Below, one piece after another: positions 60,401 to 64,000 of a stretch of 64,000 nucleotides of DNA; positions within the stretch are counted from its first letter, which is position 1, and every line of letters begins with the position of its first letter. This DNA is from Lumbricus terrestris (lineage: Eukaryota; Annelida; Clitellata; Crassiclitellata; Lumbricidae): the NCBI GenBank assembly GCA_949752735.1, contig OX457036.1, forward strand, positions 94,633,198 to 94,697,197, in the 5' to 3' direction. The position numbers were made by a program, and so were the translations under genes. Under the pieces are notes generated by a model. That model saw only the letters and a list, made by a program, of their open reading frames with translations. It was not told the origin of the DNA and did not search any database.

Positions 60401-62925
60401 CCTGTAAATGAAGACAAAAGAGAGGAGACAATGGCGCTGGAGATTGAGAAGGCATAGGTGCATTATATAGCGCACGGTTTTATGCGTTCAACACACCTGA
60501 AATGGATTATTATTTCAGATTACTTGAGCAAATTCTGTGAATTTTGCAACAATGGACATTGGAACGCCTCGAAAAAGGAAACCACAATTTTCTTCCTTGC
60601 TACGCCCTGTGCGGTGGGCCTCGGACTAATATCGCGCTATACGTCTGCATGACGTATATTGCTGTGCTCTCCATTCATCCATCCATCCATCCATTCCCCC
60701 TTTCTTCCTCCCCTCTCCCTCCCTCCCTCCCTCCCTCCCTCCCTCCCTCCCTCCCTCCCTCCCTCCCTCCCTCCCTCCCTCCCTCCCTCCCTCCCTCCCT
60801 CCCTCCCTCCCTCCCCCCCTCCCTCCCTCCCTCCCTCCCTCCCTCCCTCTCTCTCTCTCTCTCTTTCTCCCCCTCAGTGTCTCTCTCTGTCTTACCGTCC
60901 ACAATCACCCGCATCGACAAACTGTTAGTTACGCCGACAGAACAATCACAAACAAAATGTGAAAATGATAGAAACAGATGAGAGAACAGAAACTGAGATT
61001 TTGTGTTGCATGGCTCAGATGGATGAATGAATGGATGGTCGATGGTGAAGTCTTAGAGTTCGTTGCGCATGAAACGGAAGCGATGCAAGAGAACAAAAGC
61101 ATCAAAGACAATGGACGAACATAGCTAACGAGTTTCACAGCGAAGAATGCCACCTGAGAAATAGGCAGAGATACAGAGAGATACAGAGAGACAGGGAAAG
61201 AGATAGACAGAAAGACAGACAGAGGCAGACAGAGACAGATAGTGAGGAAGGGATAGACAGAGAGACAGAGAGACAGAGAGACAGAGAGAGAGAGATACAG
61301 AGAGATACAGAGAGACGGGGAGAGAGATAGACAAAAAGACAGAGGTAAAAAGAGACAGAGAGAGAGGCAGAGACCATCAACCAGAGGATATTGAGATAGG
61401 AAGATGATCAGAAACAGGTTACATGCTGACTATGATTATACGACAGAATGATGAAGTGATAGAGAGAAGTGAGACACAGGGAGAAACACACAGACATATG
61501 AAGAAAGAGTCATTACAGAGACATAAAGAGATAGAGAAACTGGACAATGAAGAATTGAGAAGCGCTGGGGCGAGAATTCAATCAATCATTCGATTTTCGT
61601 TCATGCAAAACTTCACTCTGGCAGTTACATCAGACCAATTTTAGAAAGGTTTTACATTTCAATTTATTTTTAAATTCACATGCCTCTTCAGATCGAATAT
61701 AGCCTACAATGTCCTACATCACCAAGTAGGTTTGATTAATATGCAATTTGGTGTCATTTTGTCATTGGATATGTCATGATATATTTTCGTATAAGATTCT
61801 AGGGATAAAGTTTCGATTGCTTTTGTTCGGAAGATAGAAGCCATGAGACCCACATGTACTTGTAGAACAGAGATTTCATGGCCACAGGAAGGGTGAGGTG
61901 GAGGGATTTCATCACCGATGTCTAGCATTATACTGCACGCACTATACATCAAATTACATTGCACAGTATCGCATATAGCATTGCATTGCATTAGATCGGA
62001 CTATTTATCACATGACGTTGCATTGCTCACATGACATTTCAGCACATTGCATTGCTTACATCACGTTTCATCACCTCACATTACATTGCATGAAACGAAC
62101 CACATTACACCACATAAAACCACATTGCATCACATTACATCACATTGCATTACATCACATTGCATTAAATCATATAACATAGCGTTACATCACCACATGT
62201 CGTATTGCTGATATAGCATAACATTGCATCACATTCTATTGCATCACACAGCATCATAATTTACATTAATTGCATCACGTCACGTTACATTTTTTTACCT
62301 CACGTCATATTACATCACATTGCATCATAATAATATCACATTGCATCACACTGTCTCCCATTGCATCACACCAATTTTGTCACACATTGCATTACATCGT
62401 GTGCATGAAAATACCATTCACTGATTACATTCATCAGCGTTTATCTACAACCGGGGTCGTTACCTCGACCTTTTTCTCGTAGCGTGACAACCCCTTCCAC
62501 AAGTAGACCGGTTCTACCAGATCCACCTGGTCCAGCGGTAGAAGGACGTGTCCAACACAGTGCTCATCATCGCTCTGTGACCTCACTCCCTCCGTCTCAA
62601 CCATCACCATGATCTCGAGGCTCTTCCGCGCAAGCTCCTTCCGACCAGTCTCGAAGACGAAGTCCTCCTCGAACTTCGGCGACAGACTTCGACAGTGGAC
62701 TTGGCTGGTGAAATGCGGACCCGGATCGGGCAGGAGCCGGACCCTGGCGAAGACCTCGACTGTCCTCGGAGATGAGGGATCCCTGGCTGGAGGAACGAGG
62801 TCGACGGCCTGGAACAGGAAGACCGTCAGGACTGAACGGTCGGGGTTGAAGGTCAGACGGAAGTGGATGCTCCCGAGGTTCTCCTCTTGGACGCTACCGA
62901 ACGGCTTCTGGTTGCTGAGCGATGG
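52788..62925 (-). CDS. Synaptotagmin-like C2A-C2B protein (5' exons missing)
   Basis: Three minus-strand exons join in phase: 62925-62464, 60401-60266 and 53158-52788, giving 322 residues and a stop. The first holds a C2A domain (LGSIHFRLTFNPDRSVLTVF, FEEDFVFETGRKELARKSLE). The next two make C2B (CPGELLLSLSYLPSAERLTI, then PYVRVTLYNGGRKLKRKKTT, EWNEALVFSM and GRVLFASNSSGL-x-QIHWLN ending ALSG...WFRL). Tandem C2 domains with HW before the C-terminal W-x-x-L are typical of synaptotagmins, which bind phospholipids and SNAREs in membrane traffic. The C2A loop Asp residues that hold calcium are mostly absent, so it resembles calcium-independent members (Syt12/15-like). C2B carries a Gly-Pro repeat insertion. 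The transmembrane part lies upstream, outside the exons seen. Confidence 0.88.
53735..53967 (+). mobile_element. Putative Helitron 3' end with G-rich tract
   Basis: It ends with a stem-loop, CCCGG at 53940-53944 pairing with CCGGG at 53951-53955. Eight bases follow, then CTAG at 53964-53967 and a T, as expected of a Helitron terminus (hairpin plus CTRR, insertion before T). Just upstream, 53760-53930 is very G-rich (TGGGGTGGGCGTGGGGTGGG). The 5' TC end was not identified. Confidence 0.55.
54010..54128. repeat. (GAT/GAC)n microsatellite
   Basis: GATGATGACGACGACG array directly upstream of the SINE tail. Confidence 0.93.
54129..54354 (-). mobile_element. tRNA-derived SINE, copy 2
   Basis: Reverse orientation. 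On the minus strand it starts GGGGCGCGGGGGTGTAGTGG with B box GGTTCGAATCC, followed by the shared body, and ends in an (ACAAACAA)n tail at 54129-54145. Confidence 0.85.
54359..54450. repeat. (GAT)n microsatellite
   Basis: About 30 uninterrupted GAT units beside the SINE head. Confidence 0.95.
54613..54807. mobile_element. 195-bp hAT MITE, copy 3 (GTGCAGTT family)
   Basis: Ends CAGGGCTGTTTTTAAGG and CGTTAAAAAAGCCCTG, in the opposite orientation to the other two copies. Flanks ATAGACGC and ATTGACGA match at six of eight positions. Confidence 0.88.
55552..55734. mobile_element. 183-bp mariner-type MITE
   Basis: Starts CAGGGTGGGTAAAAAAC and ends GGCCCACCTTG, flanked by TA at both ends. The CAGGGTGG terminus matches the mariner at 50369, so that family could have mobilised it. 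Confidence 0.75.
55795..55915. repeat. Dispersed repeat, copy 1 (ATGCCCTCCTCCTGT...)
   Basis: A 110-bp block (ATGCCCTCCTCCTGTCTTCG, GGCTGCGACCGAGTTACTCC) recurs with about 90% identity by eye at 56530-56640. Similar CCTCCTCCTTTATCCAGG pieces lie near 3540 and, inverted, near 21390 and 30245. Confidence 0.7.
56302..56513 (-). mobile_element. tRNA-derived SINE, copy 3
   Basis: Reverse orientation. The minus strand starts GAGGCGCGGTGGTGGAGCGG with B box GGTTCGAATCC, then GCCGCGTAGGGACCTTAGGC and GTGAAACTCAGATGCAGTG, as in the other copies. Confidence 0.85.
56530..56645. repeat. Dispersed repeat, copy 2
   Basis: Second copy of the 55795 block, followed by a similar 3' neighbourhood (CTCGAAACTGC, TTCCGTGTTG, GAAATTTATGAATG), so the duplicated unit may be as long as about 500-600 bp. 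Confidence 0.7.
57480..57580. repeat. (CGTTTTTTAT)n array
   Basis: Imperfect CGTTTTTTAT and AAAAAACG units, partly palindromic. Confidence 0.8.
58710..59738. mobile_element. 1.03-kb element with GGCGCC-rich inverted ends and 9-bp duplication
   Basis: A perfect 9-bp direct repeat CACTTCCAC flanks it (58701-58709 and 59739-59747). The left end GGTGCGCTGACAAAACGGCG and the right end, complement GGCGCCGTAACAAAACAGCG, are inverted copies, each continuing with several ACAAAACGGCGCCG iterations. A 9-bp duplication is typical of Mutator-like elements, but no transposase is present. The core is the 59-kb minisatellite. Confidence 0.85.
58885..59480. repeat. ~33-bp minisatellite (CAATCCAGCTTCCATTTAAG)
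   Basis: About 17 units containing TTCAATCCAGCTTCCATTTA and AAGCAAGAATATTTTCT, wholly inside the 58710-59738 element. Confidence 0.93.
60266..60401 (-). CDS. Synaptotagmin-like exon (start of C2B)
   Basis: Minus-strand acceptor TTCATTTACAG, donor GTAAGG. Encodes VAPAVDCPGELLLSLSYLPS, AERLTIIVTKAKHLCHTD and SPTKSVT. GELLLSLSY-x-P-x-x-RLT is the conserved opening of synaptotagmin C2B. It ends in phase 1 and matches the terminal exon. Confidence 0.92.
60715..60870. repeat. (CCCT)n microsatellite
   Basis: Nearly pure CCCT units passing into CTCTCT. It gives false Pro/Ser/Leu and Arg/Glu/Gly frames. Confidence 0.97.
61140..61380. repeat. (GAGACAGA)n purine-rich repeat
   Basis: AGAGATACAGAGAGACAGA-type units, similar to 19520 and 37880. 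Confidence 0.9.
61985..62400. repeat. Degenerate (CACATTGCAT)n array
   Basis: About 400 bases of CATCACATTGCATCACATTA-like units ending about 60 bp before the C2A exon end. Confidence 0.88.
62464..62925 (-). CDS. Synaptotagmin-like exon (C2A)
   Basis: Minus-strand acceptor TTCTCTTCTCCAG, donor GTAACG. Encodes 154 residues in phase 0 on both sides: PSLSNQKPFGSVQEENLGSI, HFRLTFNPDRSVLTVFLFQA, then VDLVPPARDPSSPRTVEVFA and, after the C2 core, LLPLDQVDLVEPVYLWKGLS. It is GC-rich compared with its surroundings. The exon that should precede it was not identified between 62926 and 64000. Confidence 0.9.
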
Positions 62926-64000
62926 CTGGAGAAGAGAAAATCAAAGCAACGGGCAGATCTAAGGTCGCAGGGGACAGGGGCAAATGCCCAAGGGGCCAGT
63001 CGACTAGGTAGATTTAATTGATAGAAAGTATCTGATTTATACCTTTTAAAATATAGCAATGCTGATAAAATTATCTACAATCAGTTTAGAATTCAAGTTA
63101 TCAAGTCAGTGAAATCATATTTTAAATCTAATATCAATTTGTATCTCGTGCCTGCACTTTTAAAAAAGTTTCTCGTCCAGCCTTAAGATAGTTTAGGGAC
63201 CATTGACTGATCTGCAAAGGGGTATTTTCCTCGTCAGCCCTGGTGAGATCAACGATATAGTCAACAGTCACATGCATAATTATCTCCATGCATACCCAAT
63301 GAGTAATAGTCTAGTCCTGGCATAGACTACTTAAATTCCATGAGTATAATGAGTCTAATATTATGCATCTAATGATCTAATCTAACATAATTATAAAGCA
63401 GAACGTTTGCCCTCTGTATGGATGCATGTTGTCCCAAGAAAGGCTCTGAAACGGCAGACTGTCGGTTGACAAAAAATTAATCATTCTTATGCAAATTTGT
63501 AGTTCAGCGCGACTATTTTCAGCTCTCAATTCACTTTAAACTCCGAGATATATGACTATTTCAAATTTCGATGTGATTATTAACGGGAAATTAAGACGCC
63601 ATTAACGGTCGTATGCATTATTAATTCAGCTCCAAAACCTTTCACACTTGGCGATATTTCATTTCTTTTGACGAAGTCATTTCTGGCCGTGGGTTGGCTG
63701 GCTAAAGTCGATAAAAAGTTTCAAGCTGATTTGCAATCGTAAATAATAATTCTTAAAGTAATGATATTATGAAGTGATGACCGCAAGGTAAGAACAAAAT
63801 AATCACAATAACAACAAATAATTAATTAATGTTTTATCACGACATTTATGAAGCGCCTATTCAGTGGCGGCCTCAATGCAGAAAACCAGGGAAAGAAATC
63901 TGTCGGAAGGAGCAATGCAACGCGTAGGTCTAGACGAGGAGGAGACTCCAGACATAAGCACATAGAGTAGACGATGGTCTTTCAAAGCACATCGGCATAT
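62926..64000. other. Intron/upstream sequence of the C2 gene
   Basis: AT-rich. I see no convincing exon on the minus strand, nor a transposon with clear ends. Confidence 0.45.

Noticed and set aside
60544..60981. Pro/Ser/Leu protein and an Arg/Glu/Gly protein
   Set aside because: CCCT microsatellite translations.

Overview
This is animal genomic DNA: every gene has spliceosomal introns, the intergenic space is AT-rich, and the window is crowded with microsatellites, minisatellites and small DNA transposons. The gene content (an expanded-type SLC23 transporter, a SOX30 HMG-box gene, a NIT-domain guanylyl cyclase and a synaptotagmin-like C2 gene) suggests a marine invertebrate, perhaps a deuterostome such as an echinoderm. 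That placement is an inference, not proven by the sequence.

Layout. (1) 1-2767 holds a hAT-type element with a second element nested in it, a MITE, a degenerate satellite and a reverse-transcriptase scrap. (2) 2768-9750 (+) is the 3' two-thirds or more of an SLC23 nucleobase/ascorbate transporter: nine exons joined in consistent phase, with the 5' exons probably off the left edge. (3) 9751-12600 is intergenic and made of MITEs and nested LINE fragments. (4) 12980-25896 (+) is a complete-looking eight-exon SOX30-type gene predicting 1,482 residues, with CRE-like sites upstream. (5) 25897-33400 is intergenic and mostly repeats, including an uninterrupted CTG tract of about 58 units inside a larger microsatellite. 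(6) 33455-45490 (+) is a six-exon, 660-residue transmembrane guanylyl cyclase with a NIT sensor domain. (7) 45491-52780 holds a hAT-like transposon with an 8-bp target duplication and a mariner-type element with inverted repeats of about 200 bp. (8) 52788-62925 (-) contains the last three exons of a synaptotagmin-like protein (C2A and C2B), whose introns hold SINEs, a putative Helitron end, MITEs and a 1-kb element with 9-bp target duplications. The remainder to 64000 lies upstream of these exons on the minus strand.

The four genes are not an operon and show no common pathway. The transporter and cyclase are membrane proteins, SOX30 is nuclear, and the C2 protein would act in membrane trafficking. 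Exon boundaries were chosen by eye from homology, AG/GT sites and phase agreement. All need transcript confirmation. Most long open frames in this window are translations of simple repeats and were not called.
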